Below are positions 19,601-27,017 of a stretch of DNA of 64,000 bases, piece by piece. Below the pieces are notes generated by a model. The model ran no database searches and was not told where the DNA came from. It worked only from the letters and a program-made list of their open reading frames with translations. The first letter of the stretch is position 1. Each line of letters begins with the position of its first letter. A program made the translations under genes and the position numbers. This DNA is from Oerskovia douganii (GTDB lineage Bacteria; Actinomycetota; Actinomycetes; Actinomycetales; Cellulomonadaceae). The stretch spans positions 297,770 to 361,769 of the forward strand of contig NZ_JACSPN010000001.1 of assembly GCF_015142735.1 (NCBI RefSeq), read 5' to 3'.

Positions 19601-20201
19601 GCTGGGCCTGTACGTGTCCGACCACCCGCTGTCGGGGCTCGAGCACGTCCTGACGCGCGCGGCCGACACCTCGATCGCGGCGCTCATGGCCGACGAGGCC
19701 CGCCCGGACGGGTCGACCGTCGTGATCGCCGGGCTCATCACCTCGCTCCAGCGCAAGATGAGCAAGAACGGCAACCCGTGGGCGGCGGTCACGATCGAGG
19801 ACCTCGAGGGTGGTGTCGAGGTCATGTTCTTCGGCGAGACCTACCTGGCGTACTCGACGATCCTCGCCGAGGACCAGGTCGTGGTGCTCCGCGGGCGCGT
19901 GCGGCGCCGTGACGAGACCATGCAGCTCCAGGCCATGGAGGTCTCGCTCCCCGACATCTCGGCGGTCGCCGACACACCCGTGCTCGTGAGCCTGCCCGAG
20001 TCGCGCTGCACCCAGCCCGTGGTCGAGAAGCTGCGCGAGATCCTCTCGACGCACCCGGGCGTGACCGAGGTCCACCTCAAGCTCACGAGCCCCGGCCGGA
20101 CCAAGGTCATGCGGCTCGAGGACACGTTGCGGGTGACGAAGAGCCCCGCGCTGTACGGGGACCTCAAGGCGCTGCTCGGTCCGTCCTGCCTCACGGTCTG
20201 A
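16644..20201 (+). CDS. dnaE: DNA polymerase III alpha subunit (DnaE1)
   Basis: Replicative DNA polymerase. The 1185 residues follow the DnaE1 plan. An N-terminal PHP domain (about 12-280) starts with FVHLHVHTEYSMLDGAAR and keeps TDHGYIFG, so its metal ligands look intact and it may carry proofreading exonuclease activity as reported for mycobacterial DnaE1. The palm has the catalytic PDFDVDFDERRR near 426-437 and KMDFLGLRNL near 587. Helix-hairpin-helix, an OB fold near 1000 (VVIAGLITSLQRKMSKNG) and a C-terminal domain follow. The ATG appears leaderless. A hairpin terminator follows the gene. Length and intact PHP favour DnaE1 over the error-prone DnaE2. Confidence 0.97.
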   Translation: MPSAVAPGSTQKSDDFVHLHVHTEYSMLDGAARLGDLFEETARLGQKAIATTDHGYIFGAFDFWSKATQAGIKPIIGVEAYVTPGTSRFDQTRVRFGEKGQESDDVSARGAYTHLTMWARNNEGLHNLFRASSLASLDGQMGKWPRMDRDLLERYGKGMIASSGCPSGEIQTKLRLGQWDAAVQAAGELQDVFGKENFYVELMDHGLDIERRVIKDLLRLSETIGAPLVATNDLHYVKKEDSHSQEALLCINSGSTLADPDRFKFDGDGYYVKSAAEMRHIWKELPEACDNTLLIAERCEVSFDTSANYMPNYPCPPGEDETSWFIKEVEKGLHYRYPDGITDAVRKQAEYETQVIVQMGFPGYFLVVADFINWAKDNGIRVGPGRGSGAGSMAAYAMRITDLDPLQHGLIFERFLNPDRVSMPDFDVDFDERRRGEVIRYVTEKYGEDRVAQIVTYGTIKAKQALKDSSRLLGFPFAMGEKLTKAMPPAIMGKDISLTGIFNPDDKRYNEADEFRQIHAADPDAQRVVELAKGIEGLKRQWGVHAAGVIMSSEPLIDIIPIMRRLQDGAVITQFDYPTCEGLGLIKMDFLGLRNLTILDDALENIVMNGKDPVVLETLTLDDPKTYELLGRGDTLGVFQLDGGGMRTLLKLMRPDNFEDISAVGALYRPGPMGANSHTNYALRKNGMQEVTPIHPELEEPLAEILGTTYGLIVYQEQVMAIAQKVAGYSLGQADILRRAMGKKKKSELDKQFEGFSNGMKERGFSMAAVKTLWDILLPFSDYAFNKAHSAAYGVVSYWTAYLKANYPTEYMAALLTSVRDDKDKSALYLNECRRMGITVLPPDVNSSSANFTAVGKDIRFGLTAVRNVGANVVDAIVATREEKGTFASFTDFLDKVPAVVCNKRTIESLIKAGAFDSLDHARRALLVVHEQAVDSVISVKREEAKGQFDLFADLGGEDPAMSFSVDVPDIPDWDKKQRLAFEREMLGLYVSDHPLSGLEHVLTRAADTSIAALMADEARPDGSTVVIAGLITSLQRKMSKNGNPWAAVTIEDLEGGVEVMFFGETYLAYSTILAEDQVVVLRGRVRRRDETMQLQAMEVSLPDISAVADTPVLVSLPESRCTQPVVEKLREILSTHPGVTEVHLKLTSPGRTKVMRLEDTLRVTKSPALYGDLKALLGPSCLTV

Positions 20202-20216
20202 CCGGACGCCCGGCAC

Positions 20217-20250
20217 AGGACGGCCCGGTCCTCGTGGGCCGGTCCGTCCT
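20217..20250 (+). terminator. Terminator after dnaE
   Basis: Inverted repeat AGGACGG...CCGTCCT with further pairing inside, 16 nt after the dnaE stop; no T run, as is common in actinobacteria. Confidence 0.55.
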
Positions 20251-20280
20251 GGGCCGAGCCTCGTCGGCACGGGGCCGACG

Positions 20281-20286
20281 TAGACT
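20281..20286 (+). promoter_or_regulatory. -10 element for a leaderless transcript
   Basis: TAGACT, then 7 nt, then GTG 20294. Same hexamer and placement as at dnaE and hisC. Confidence 0.6.
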
Positions 20287-20293
20287 CGCCGAC

Positions 20294-20701
20294 GTGATCC
20301 ACCTGACCCCTGAGCAGCGCGTGTTCGTGACCGAGCGCCACCTGGCGACCCTGACGACCCTCCGCGAGGACGGCAGCCCGCACGTCGTCCCGGTGGGCTT
20401 CACGTGGGACCCCGAGGCCGGGGTCGTGCGCATCACCACGAACGACACGTCGGTCAAGGCGCTCAACGCCGGGCGCCTCACGCCCGCCGGTGAGCACCCG
20501 CGCGCGGCGGTCTGCCAGGTCGAGGGCGGGCGGTGGATCACGCTCGAGGGCACCGTCTCGGTCTCCCGCGACCCCGACGAGGTCGCCGAGGCCGTGCGCC
20601 GCTACACCAAGCGCTACAAGGAGCCGCGTGTCAACCCGCGCCGCGTGGTCCTGCGGATCGTCGCCGACAAGGTCATGAGCTCGAGCTACATGGCGTTCTG
20701 A
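20294..20701 (+). CDS. Pyridoxamine 5'-phosphate oxidase-fold (FMN/F420-binding split-barrel) protein
   Basis: 135 residues with the split beta-barrel pattern of the PNPOx-like family: LTPEQRVFVTERHLATLTTLREDGSPHVVPVGFTWD at the N-terminus, then VEGGRWITLEGTVSVSRDPDEVAEAVRRY and the C-terminal PRRVVLRIVADKVMSSS. In actinobacteria such short proteins are often F420-dependent reductases; the cofactor cannot be decided here. I chose GTG 20294 because a -10 hexamer ends 7 nt upstream; an in-frame upstream ATG at 20234 lies in the dnaE terminator. It is monocistronic and faces the S4 gene on the other strand. Confidence 0.85.
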   Translation: MIHLTPEQRVFVTERHLATLTTLREDGSPHVVPVGFTWDPEAGVVRITTNDTSVKALNAGRLTPAGEHPRAAVCQVEGGRWITLEGTVSVSRDPDEVAEAVRRYTKRYKEPRVNPRRVVLRIVADKVMSSSYMAF

Positions 20702-20711
20702 CGCGCCGGTC

Positions 20712-20750
20712 GCACGGGCGCGTCGCGCGGGTGCGCGGACCCGCCCGTGC
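20712..20750. terminator. Bidirectional terminator between convergent genes
   Basis: GCACGGGCG (20712-20720) pairs with CGCCCGTGC (20742-20750), with extra GC pairing possible in the loop. It lies between the stops of two convergent genes. Confidence 0.6.
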
Positions 20751-20758
20751 ACGGGGCC

Positions 20759-20986
20759 TCAGCCGACGACCGCACCGATCTGCCCGGTCGGGACGTCGAC
20801 CGTCACGACGTCGCCCTTGTGGAGCTGGCGGCCGCGACGGGTGTCGACCTCGCCGTTGACCTTGACCTCTCCCTCGGAGATGAGGTCGCGGGCGTGCGCG
20901 CCGGACTCGACGAGGCTCGCGAGCTTGAGGAACTGGCCGAGGCGGATGACGTCGTCGGTGATCTCCACCGTGGGTGTCGTGGTCAT
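20759..20986 (-). CDS. Small S4-domain RNA-binding protein
   Basis: 75-residue protein that is almost entirely an S4 domain: IRLGQFLKLASLVESGAHARDLI, then SEGEVKVNGEVDTRRGRQLHKGD. It resembles the YbcJ/RlbA-type and Hsp15-like single-domain S4 proteins; the RNA partner is not known. The start ATG at 20986 has no Shine-Dalgarno, but GAGAAT lies 6 nt upstream on the minus strand, so the mRNA is probably leaderless. It diverges from hisD, 93 nt away, and converges on the PNPOx-like gene. Confidence 0.88.
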   Translation of the reverse strand: MTTTPTVEITDDVIRLGQFLKLASLVESGAHARDLISEGEVKVNGEVDTRRGRQLHKGDVVTVDVPTGQIGAVVG

Positions 20987-20992
20987 GAGGCC

Positions 20993-20998
20993 ATTCTC
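20993..20998 (-). promoter_or_regulatory. Candidate -10 for leaderless S4 gene
   Basis: GAGAAT read on the minus strand, 6 nt before ATG 20986. Confidence 0.45.
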
Positions 20999-21067
20999 TC
21001 GCGTCCGGCACGTGCCGGAGAACCGACCACCTGCTGAATCGCGTGGAGTCCTGCACGGGGTGCGGCC

Positions 21068-21073
21068 TACGAT
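21068..21073 (+). promoter_or_regulatory. -10 element for leaderless hisD
   Basis: TACGAT, 6 nt, then GTG 21080. The same hexamer and spacing precede recQ on the other strand at 25054-25049. Confidence 0.6.
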
Positions 21074-21079
21074 GGGGCG

Positions 21080-22405
21080 GTGATCAATCGCATCGACCTG
21101 CGTGGTCGTTCCCTGTCTCCCCGTGAGCTCACGGAGATCCTGCCGCGTCCGGAGATCGGCGTCGAGGACGCCGCGGAGAAGGTCGCCCCGATCCTGCACG
21201 ACGTCCGTCTGCACGGCGCCTCGGCGCTGCGGGACCTCTCCGAGCGGTTCGACGGCGTCCGTCCGGTCCACCTGCGGGTCCCGGCCGAGCACCTCACCGC
21301 CGCGCTCGAGTCGCTCGACCCGCTCGTGCGCGAGGGGCTCGAGGAGGCGATCCGCCGGGTGCGGACCGTGCACGCGGCCCAGCGCCCGCAGCCGTTCGCG
21401 GTCGACCTGGGCCCCGGGGCACAGGTCCGACAGCGCTGGATCCCGGTCCGCCGCGTGGGGCTGTACGTGCCCGGCGGGATCGCGGTCTACCCGTCCTCGG
21501 TCATCATGAGCGTCGTCGCGGCGCAGGAGGCCGGGGTGCGCGAGCTCGCGGTGGCCTCGCCGCCGCAGCGCGAGAACGACGGCCTGCCGCACCCCACGAT
21601 CCTCGCGGCGTGCGCGCTGCTGGGCGTCGAGGAGGTCTACGCGGTCGGGGGCGCCCAGGCGATCGCCATGTTCGCGTACGGGGCCGCGGGCAGCGAGCCG
21701 CAGGACGGCGACTACCTGTGCGAGCCCGTGGACGTCATCACGGGGCCGGGGAACATCTACGTCGCCGCGGCCAAGCGGCTCGTGCGGGGCGTCGTCGGGA
21801 TCGACTCCGAGGCCGGCCCCACGGAGATCGCGATCCTCGCGGACGGCGACGCCGACCCCACGCACGTCGCGCTCGACCTCATCAGCCAGGGCGAGCACAC
21901 GCCGGACGCCGCGGCGGTCCTCGTGACGCCGTCGGTCGAGCTCGCGGCCAGGGTCGACGCCCGACTGGTCGACCTGGTGCCGGAGACCAAGCACGCGGCC
22001 CGCGTGGCCCAGGCGCTGTCCGGGCCGCAGTCCGCGATCATCGTGGTCGACGACCTGGAGCAGGGGCTCGACGTCGTGGACGCCTACGGCGCCGAGCACC
22101 TCGAGATCCAGACCGCCGACGCCGCCGCGCTCGCCGAGCGGGTCCAGAGCGCGGGTGCGATCTTCGTCGGTCCGTACTCGCCCGTCCCGCTGGGCGACTA
22201 CATGGCAGGGTCCAACCACGTCCTGCCGACCGGCGGCTGCGCCCACTACTCGAGCGGCCTGGGGGTGCACAGCTTCCTGCGGGCGGTCCAGGTCGTCGAG
22301 TACACGGCCGACGCCCTCGAGGAGCTGGCGGACCGGATCGTGGCCGTCGCCAACGACGAGGACCTGCCCGCGCACGGCGAGGCGATCAGGGCACGCTTCC
22401 AGTAG
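21080..22405 (+). CDS. hisD: Histidinol dehydrogenase (HisD)
   Basis: Zn-dependent four-electron dehydrogenase that makes histidine from histidinol. The 441 residues have normal length, with the NAD-binding core [52 protein letters not shown] and [10 protein letters not shown], and the C-terminal [22 protein letters not shown]. Family zinc ligands fall in these blocks. The GTG is preceded by a -10 and no Shine-Dalgarno. In many actinobacteria hisD is directly followed by hisC; here hisC is 5.3 kb away behind recQ, adhP and two other genes, so hisD is a single-gene transcript ending at a strong convergent hairpin. Confidence 0.96.
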   Translation: MINRIDLRGRSLSPRELTEILPRPEIGVEDAAEKVAPILHDVRLHGASALRDLSERFDGVRPVHLRVPAEHLTAALESLDPLVREGLEEAIRRVRTVHAAQRPQPFAVDLGPGAQVRQRWIPVRRVGLYVPGGIAVYPSSVIMSVVAAQEAGVRELAVASPPQRENDGLPHPTILAACALLGVEEVYAVGGAQAIAMFAYGAAGSEPQDGDYLCEPVDVITGPGNIYVAAAKRLVRGVVGIDSEAGPTEIAILADGDADPTHVALDLISQGEHTPDAAAVLVTPSVELAARVDARLVDLVPETKHAARVAQALSGPQSAIIVVDDLEQGLDVVDAYGAEHLEIQTADAAALAERVQSAGAIFVGPYSPVPLGDYMAGSNHVLPTGGCAHYSSGLGVHSFLRAVQVVEYTADALEELADRIVAVANDEDLPAHGEAIRARFQ

Positions 22406-22424
22406 CAGGCTGGCGGCGCTGACT

Positions 22425-22478
22425 GCACGAGCGGGGCGGGACCAGGGATCAGTCCCCGGTCCCGCCCCGCTCTCGTGC
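22425..22478. terminator. Strong bidirectional terminator hisD/recQ
   Basis: Arms GCACGAG-CGGGGCGGGACC and GGTCCCGCCCCG-CT-CTCGTGC pair over 19 bp with one 2-nt bulge. It is located between the convergent stops of hisD and recQ. Confidence 0.8.
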
Positions 22479-22492
22479 GTCGTGGACCGGGG

Positions 22493-25042
22493 TCAGCGAA
22501 CCCCGAGCACGAACGGGTGGACCACGGCCGCACCTGCCTGGCGCAGCAGTCGTGCGGCGACCGTCAGGGTCCAACCTGAGTCGGTGTAGTCGTCGACCAG
22601 GAGGATCCGTCGTCCCGCGAGCCCTGCCTGGGCGGGGCCGGACAGCTCGAGCTGCAGGCGTTCGACGACCCCGGCCAGGCGCATGGCGGAGTTCACGTCG
22701 TGACGGCCGGGCTGCTCCCGACCGGGCACGGGGCCGACCGACCCGACGAAGGGGCGGTCGAGGTAGCGGGCGAGCCCACCGGCCAGGTGCTGGACCAGGT
22801 GGGGACGTGTCGCGGACCGGACCGACACCACGCCGTCGAGCAGCAGCCGTCGCTCGGGTGCCGCCTCGGTGCCCTCGTCCACCGCGGGGGCGGCCCCGTC
22901 GGCCACGCCGTCGGCGGGAGCCGTCGCGTACAGCGCGTCCCACTCGTCGAGCACGCGCGCGGCCGCGCGGCGCAGGGCGACGGGTGTCTCGCCGTCGGGC
23001 ACGCCGGGCGCGAAGAGCTCGCGGAGCGGACCTGACCAGCCGAGCCCGTCGAGGCGGGCGACGGCGCGTCCCGGGGACGCGAGCTCCTCGGGGGACAGGC
23101 GCCCCTTGAGGTCGAGGCCCATGCGGTCGAGGCCCGTGGGCCACTGGCGCCGGGCGACGACCTCGACGCCCGGGCGGTCCATGTCCGCGCGGGCTGCGGA
23201 CACGGCCTCGGCGTCCGGGGCCGCGGGCAGGTCCACGCCGCCGCACCGGTCGCAGCGCCCGCACCTCCAGCCGGGCTCGAGCTCGGGGTCGTCGAGCGTC
23301 GCACGCAGGAACGCCATGCGGCAGCCTGTCGTCGCTTCGTAGTCGAGCATGGCCTTCTGCTCGGCGAGCCGGGTCTGCTCGACGCGCGCGTAGCGGTCGG
23401 CGTCGTACTCCCAGGGCTTGCCGGTCGAGATCCAGCCTCCCTTGACGCGGCGCACCGCGCCGTCGACGTCGAGGACCTTGAGCATGGTCTCCAGGCGCGA
23501 GCGCTTGAGGTCGACCTGCGTCTCGAGGGCGGCGACCGACTGCGTGCCGCCCCCGGCCTCGAGGGCCGCGAGCGTCTCGCGGACCTGGCGCTCGGCGGGG
23601 AACGCGAGCGAACCGAAGTACTCCCAGATGCGGCGGTCCTCCTCGCCCGGCAGCAGGACCACGACCGCGCTGTCGACGCCACGACCCGCACGCCCGACCT
23701 GCTGGTAGTACGCGATGGGCGAGGACGGCGCGCCCAGGTGCACGACGAACGCGAGGTCCGGCTTGTCGAAGCCCATGCCCAGCGCCGAGGTCGCGACGAG
23801 GGCCTTGACGCGGTTCTCCTTGAGGTCCGCCTCGAGCTGCTCGCGCTCGGTCGTGTCGGTCTGGCCCGTGTAGGCGGCCACCGCGAGGCCCGTCGCGCGG
23901 AGCTGGCTCGCGACCTGCTCGGCGGCCGAGACCGTGAGGCAGTAGACGATCCCCGAGCCGTCGACGTCCTGGAGGGTCTCGGCGAGCCACGCGATGCGGC
24001 TCGGCTGGTCCGGCAGGTTCAGGACGGCCAGGTGGAGCGACTCGCGGTCGAGACCGCCGCGCAGCACCAGCACGTCCTCGCGCGGGCCGCCCGGGATCCC
24101 CGCGGCCGCCGCGCCGCCTGCCGCGGCGGCGCCTGCCGCGGCGGCGACCGCCGCGCCCGTGACCCCGAGCTGCTCCGCGACGTCCGCGGTCACGCGCTCG
24201 TTCGCGGTCGCGGTCGTGGCGAGCACGGGGATGCCCGGGGGCAGGTCCGCGAGCAGGGTGCGGATGCGGCGGTAGTCGGGCCGGAAGTCGTGTCCCCAGT
24301 CGGAGATGCAGTGCGCCTCGTCGATCACGACGAGGCCTGCGTCGGCCGCGAGGCGGGGCAGGACCTCGTCGCGGAAACCGGGGTTGTTGAGCCGTTCGGG
24401 CGAGCACAGCAGCACGTCGACCTCGCCGGCGGCGATCGCTGCGTGCACCTCGTCCCACTCGGTCATGTTCGAGGAGTTGATCGTCACGGCGCGGATCCCG
24501 GCGCGGGCGGCGGCGGAGATCTGGTCGCGCATCAGGGCCAGGAGCGGCGAGACGATGACCGTGGGGCCCGCGCCCCGCGAGCGGAGCAGCGAGGTCGCGA
24601 CGAAGTACACGGCCGACTTGCCCCACCCCGTGCGCTGGACCACGAGTGCCCTGCGCCGGAACGCGACCAGGGCCTCGATCGCGAGCCACTGGTCGTCGCG
24701 CAGCGCGGCGTCCTCGCGTCCGACGAGCCTGCGCAGCGCGGTCTCGGCCTCCTCGCGCAGGTCCTTGCCCTCGAGCAGACCGCGCAGCATGGCGACCTTG
24801 GCGAGGCGGGCGGCGTCGGCGGCCGCGGCGGCGTCTGGCGCGGCGTCCACCGGGGGAGCGGTGCCCGTCGCCGCCGGGGACGGCGCGGTGGGGGCCGGTG
24901 CACGCCCTGCCACGGCCCGGGTGCGGGGGCCCGCGTCGTCGGGGACCGGGGGCTCGTCGTACAGGTCGGCGGGGGGCTCCGACGCGAAGTCGGGCGGGAG
25001 GTCGGCGTACGGGTCGCGCTGGTCACGAGGGAACGAGGTCAC
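22493..25042 (-). CDS. RecQ-like ATP-dependent DNA helicase with C-terminal phosphoribosyltransferase-like domain
   Basis: SF2 3'-5' helicase of 849 residues. Order of parts: disordered acidic/Pro/Ala tail (1-80), RecA-like lobe 1 with P-loop TGWGKS (138-143) and DEAH (241-244, in VVIDEAHCISDWGHDF), an Ala/Gly-rich insertion near 285-305, lobe 2 with TSALGMGFDKPDLAFVVH and YYQQVGRAGRG, and the RecQ zinc-binding motif CRMAF...CGRCDRCGG near 560-590. A C-terminal region ends in RRILLVDDYTDSGWTL near 811-826, which matches a type I PRTase PRPP loop. No HRDC domain is seen. Tryptophan replaces the usual second Gly of GGGKS. GTG 25042 is probably leaderless. The PRTase part could be catalytic or merely a nucleotide sensor. 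Confidence 0.88.
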   Translation of the reverse strand: MTSFPRDQRDPYADLPPDFASEPPADLYDEPPVPDDAGPRTRAVAGRAPAPTAPSPAATGTAPPVDAAPDAAAAADAARLAKVAMLRGLLEGKDLREEAETALRRLVGREDAALRDDQWLAIEALVAFRRRALVVQRTGWGKSAVYFVATSLLRSRGAGPTVIVSPLLALMRDQISAAARAGIRAVTINSSNMTEWDEVHAAIAAGEVDVLLCSPERLNNPGFRDEVLPRLAADAGLVVIDEAHCISDWGHDFRPDYRRIRTLLADLPPGIPVLATTATANERVTADVAEQLGVTGAAVAAAAGAAAAGGAAAAGIPGGPREDVLVLRGGLDRESLHLAVLNLPDQPSRIAWLAETLQDVDGSGIVYCLTVSAAEQVASQLRATGLAVAAYTGQTDTTEREQLEADLKENRVKALVATSALGMGFDKPDLAFVVHLGAPSSPIAYYQQVGRAGRGVDSAVVVLLPGEEDRRIWEYFGSLAFPAERQVRETLAALEAGGGTQSVAALETQVDLKRSRLETMLKVLDVDGAVRRVKGGWISTGKPWEYDADRYARVEQTRLAEQKAMLDYEATTGCRMAFLRATLDDPELEPGWRCGRCDRCGGVDLPAAPDAEAVSAARADMDRPGVEVVARRQWPTGLDRMGLDLKGRLSPEELASPGRAVARLDGLGWSGPLRELFAPGVPDGETPVALRRAAARVLDEWDALYATAPADGVADGAAPAVDEGTEAAPERRLLLDGVVSVRSATRPHLVQHLAGGLARYLDRPFVGSVGPVPGREQPGRHDVNSAMRLAGVVERLQLELSGPAQAGLAGRRILLVDDYTDSGWTLTVAARLLRQAGAAVVHPFVLGVR

Positions 25043-25048
25043 CCAGCG

Positions 25049-25054
25049 ATCGTA
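25049..25054 (-). promoter_or_regulatory. -10 element for leaderless recQ
   Basis: TACGAT on the minus strand, 6 nt before GTG 25042; identical arrangement to hisD. Confidence 0.6.
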
Positions 25055-25092
25055 GGCGCTGGGTGGGACAGCGCGTGGTCGTGCACAGGCCC

Positions 25093-25134
25093 GGCCCGGT
25101 GCGTCCGACGGGAGTCCGTCGCTCGCACCGGGCC
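25093..25134 (-). terminator. Terminator after adhP
   Basis: Outer arms GGCCCGGTGCG/CGCACCGGGCC (11 bp, perfect) enclose a second stem CGACGG/CCGTCG. It lies 33 nt beyond the adhP stop on the minus strand. Confidence 0.75.
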
Positions 25135-25166
25135 TCGGGGTCTGCCACGGGCCGCTCGGGGGCTGG

Positions 25167-26198
25167 TCAGGAGTGCATGTCCATGACGACGCGCCCGTCG
25201 ATCTTGCCCTGCTCCATCTCGCTGAAGATGTCGTTGATGTCGCTCAGCGGCCGCACGGTGTAGGTCGGGGTGACCTTGCCGCGCGCGAAGAAGTCCAGGG
25301 CCTCGGCCATGTCCTTGCGGGTCCCGACGATCGAGCCGCGGACCGTGAGGCCGAACAGGACGGTCGTGAAGATGTCGAGCGGGAACTTCTCGGGGGGCAG
25401 GCCCACGAGCGAGACCGTTCCGCCGCGGCGCAGCGCGCCGACGGCCTGGGGGAACGCGTGGGCGTTGACCGCGGTCACGAGGGCGCCGTGCACGCCGCCC
25501 CCGGTCTTCTCCTGGATCTCCGCCGCGGCGTCGGCCGAGGTGGCGGCGTTGACCGTGACCTCGGCACCGTGCTTGCGGGCCAGGGCGAGCTTCTCGTCGT
25601 CGACGTCCACGGCCGCGACGCGACGGCCCATCGCGACGGCGTACTGGACGGCGATGTGCCCCAGGCCGCCGATGCCGGAGATCAGGACCCACTCGCCGGG
25701 CTTGGTGTCGGTCATCTTGAGGCCCTTGTAGACCGTGACGCCCGCGCACAGGATGGGGCCGACGGCCGAGTCCTCGACGCCGTCCGGGATGATCGGTGCG
25801 TAGCGGGAGTCGACGAGCATGTACTGGCCGAACGAGCCGTCGACCGAGTAGCCGCCGTTCTTCTGGTGCGGGCAGAGGGTCTCCCAGCCCGTCTCGCAGT
25901 ACTCGCACTCGCCGCACGCGCTCCACAGCCAGGCGTTGCCGACCTTGTCGCCGACCTTGACGCGCGTGACCTGGTCGCCGACGGCGACGACGGTCCCGAC
26001 GCCCTCGTGGCCCGGGACGAACGGCGGGGAGGGCTTGACGGGCCAGTCGCCGTGGGCGGCGTGCAGGTCGGTGTGGCACACGCCCGTGTAGTCGACCTTG
26101 ACCAGCGCCTCGAGCGGTCCGGGGGTGGGGACCTCGACGTCGTCGATCGTGAGCGGCTGGGCGAACGTGTGGACGACGGCTGCCTTCATGGTGCTCAT
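25167..26198 (-). CDS. adhP: Zinc-dependent alcohol dehydrogenase (AdhP type)
   Basis: Medium-chain NAD-dependent alcohol dehydrogenase, 343 residues. Catalytic zinc: CHTDLHAAHGDWP and GHEGVG; structural zinc: four Cys in CGECEYCETGWETLC; NAD-binding Rossmann motif ISGIGGLGHIAVQYA. The start is ATG 26198 (STMKAAVVHTF), with GGAGGAGAG at 26209-26201; the frame runs 56 codons further upstream through the leader and is not used. A Rex-like operator lies 153 nt upstream, which suggests induction when NADH/NAD+ rises, in keeping with ethanol/acetaldehyde conversion. It ends at a double-stem terminator. Confidence 0.95.
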   Translation of the reverse strand: MSTMKAAVVHTFAQPLTIDDVEVPTPGPLEALVKVDYTGVCHTDLHAAHGDWPVKPSPPFVPGHEGVGTVVAVGDQVTRVKVGDKVGNAWLWSACGECEYCETGWETLCPHQKNGGYSVDGSFGQYMLVDSRYAPIIPDGVEDSAVGPILCAGVTVYKGLKMTDTKPGEWVLISGIGGLGHIAVQYAVAMGRRVAAVDVDDEKLALARKHGAEVTVNAATSADAAAEIQEKTGGGVHGALVTAVNAHAFPQAVGALRRGGTVSLVGLPPEKFPLDIFTTVLFGLTVRGSIVGTRKDMAEALDFFARGKVTPTYTVRPLSDINDIFSEMEQGKIDGRVVMDMHS

Positions 26199-26350
26199 GA
26201 CTCTCCTCCAGGAGCGGACACCGGGGTGGGTCGCCCCGTGGTCGACGGGCCGACGGGACGCGCGGCGCGTCCGAGGATGTCCGGCTCTTCGACCGTAGCC
26301 GAGACCGCGTCGGAGGGCTCGGTGGGGACGGGGCGGAAAGGGAGAAGGCT

Positions 26351-26368
26351 TTGTGAAAACTATCACAA
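26351..26368. promoter_or_regulatory. Rex-like redox operator upstream of adhP
   Basis: TTGTGAAAACTATCACAA: arms TTGTGA and TCACAA are perfect inverted repeats with a 6-bp A/T-rich centre, matching the Rex operator pattern TTGTGAA-N4-TTCACAA at all but two central-flank positions. It is the only A/T-rich island in the 186-nt space between adhP and the membrane-protein gene, on the upstream side of adhP. Rex is a NADH/NAD+-sensing repressor commonly controlling adh genes in actinobacteria. Confidence 0.75.
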
Positions 26369-26384
26369 GCGTTCCGGGTGCAGG

Positions 26385-26864
26385 TCAGGCGCCCTTTCGC
26401 GAGCGCCCGGACGACCTGCGCCGCTCGACCACGAGCGCGAGCAGCGCCCCGACGAGCGCGACCCACTCGCTCACCGCAGCCGTGACCTGCTGGACCCCGC
26501 CGAGCGTCTCCTCGACCGCGAAGAAGCCGACCGTGGTCGAGAGGTAGAAGGCCCCCAGCGTCGCGACGGAGAACCCGACCGCCCCCAGCAGCGGCAGCCA
26601 GTGGCGCCACACCAGCACGAGCAGCCCGAGCGCGAAGCCCGCGACCGCGTTGAGCAGGAACAGGGGCCCCACGACCTCGATGTCCCGGTAGCCCTGGACG
26701 TACAGGAACAGGTGCACGTCGGCCGAGAGCAGGAGCCCCGCGGCGGTCACGCCGCGCAGCAGCCACGCCCCGCGCGGCAGCGGGGGCGGGGTGGGAGGGG
26801 TGCCCGACGCCGGAGAGCGGCCGGGCGTCGACCCGGCGGTGGGAGGAGGTCCGGACGCGTCCAT
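26385..26864 (-). CDS. Four-helix membrane protein of unknown function
   Basis: 159 residues from ATG 26864, with GGAG 8 nt upstream. After a Pro/Gly/Ser-rich cytoplasmic tail (about 1-38) there are four membrane segments (about 42-58, 70-92, 96-115 and 132-150), the first followed by HLFLYVQGY. The C-terminus is Arg/Lys-rich. It resembles the many small uncharacterised actinobacterial membrane proteins beside redox genes; I do not recognise a named family. The frame extends upstream to 27056, but that would overlap the divergent promoter and the Rieske start. It diverges from the Rieske gene and lies upstream of adhP on the same strand. Confidence 0.7.
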   Translation of the reverse strand: MDASGPPPTAGSTPGRSPASGTPPTPPPLPRGAWLLRGVTAAGLLLSADVHLFLYVQGYRDIEVVGPLFLLNAVAGFALGLLVLVWRHWLPLLGAVGFSVATLGAFYLSTTVGFFAVEETLGGVQQVTAAVSEWVALVGALLALVVERRRSSGRSRKGA

Positions 26865-26970
26865 GGGGGGCTCCGAGCGGTCGGGCGCGGGAGGCGAAGG
26901 GTCCCGGAGGTCGCGCACGGCGGGCGCCGGACCGAGCCCTCGCGCTCGCGCGTCGCGTCGGTCCCGGTGC

Positions 26971-26980
26971 TTCAATTGAA
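26971..26980. repeat. AT-rich palindrome in the divergent promoter region
   Basis: TTCAATTGAA, a perfect 10-bp palindrome in otherwise GC-rich sequence, between the starts of the membrane-protein gene and the Rieske gene. Possible operator or promoter element for either. Confidence 0.5.
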
Positions 26981-27017
26981 GGACCGATCGACCCCGGACG
27001 CACGGCGAAGGGTGACC

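Noticed and set aside
16482..20270. 1262-codon open frame opposite dnaE
   Set aside because: Composition (Arg/Asp/Val/His-rich, no recognisable domain) is that of an antisense GC-rich shadow; dnaE on the plus strand has all family motifs.
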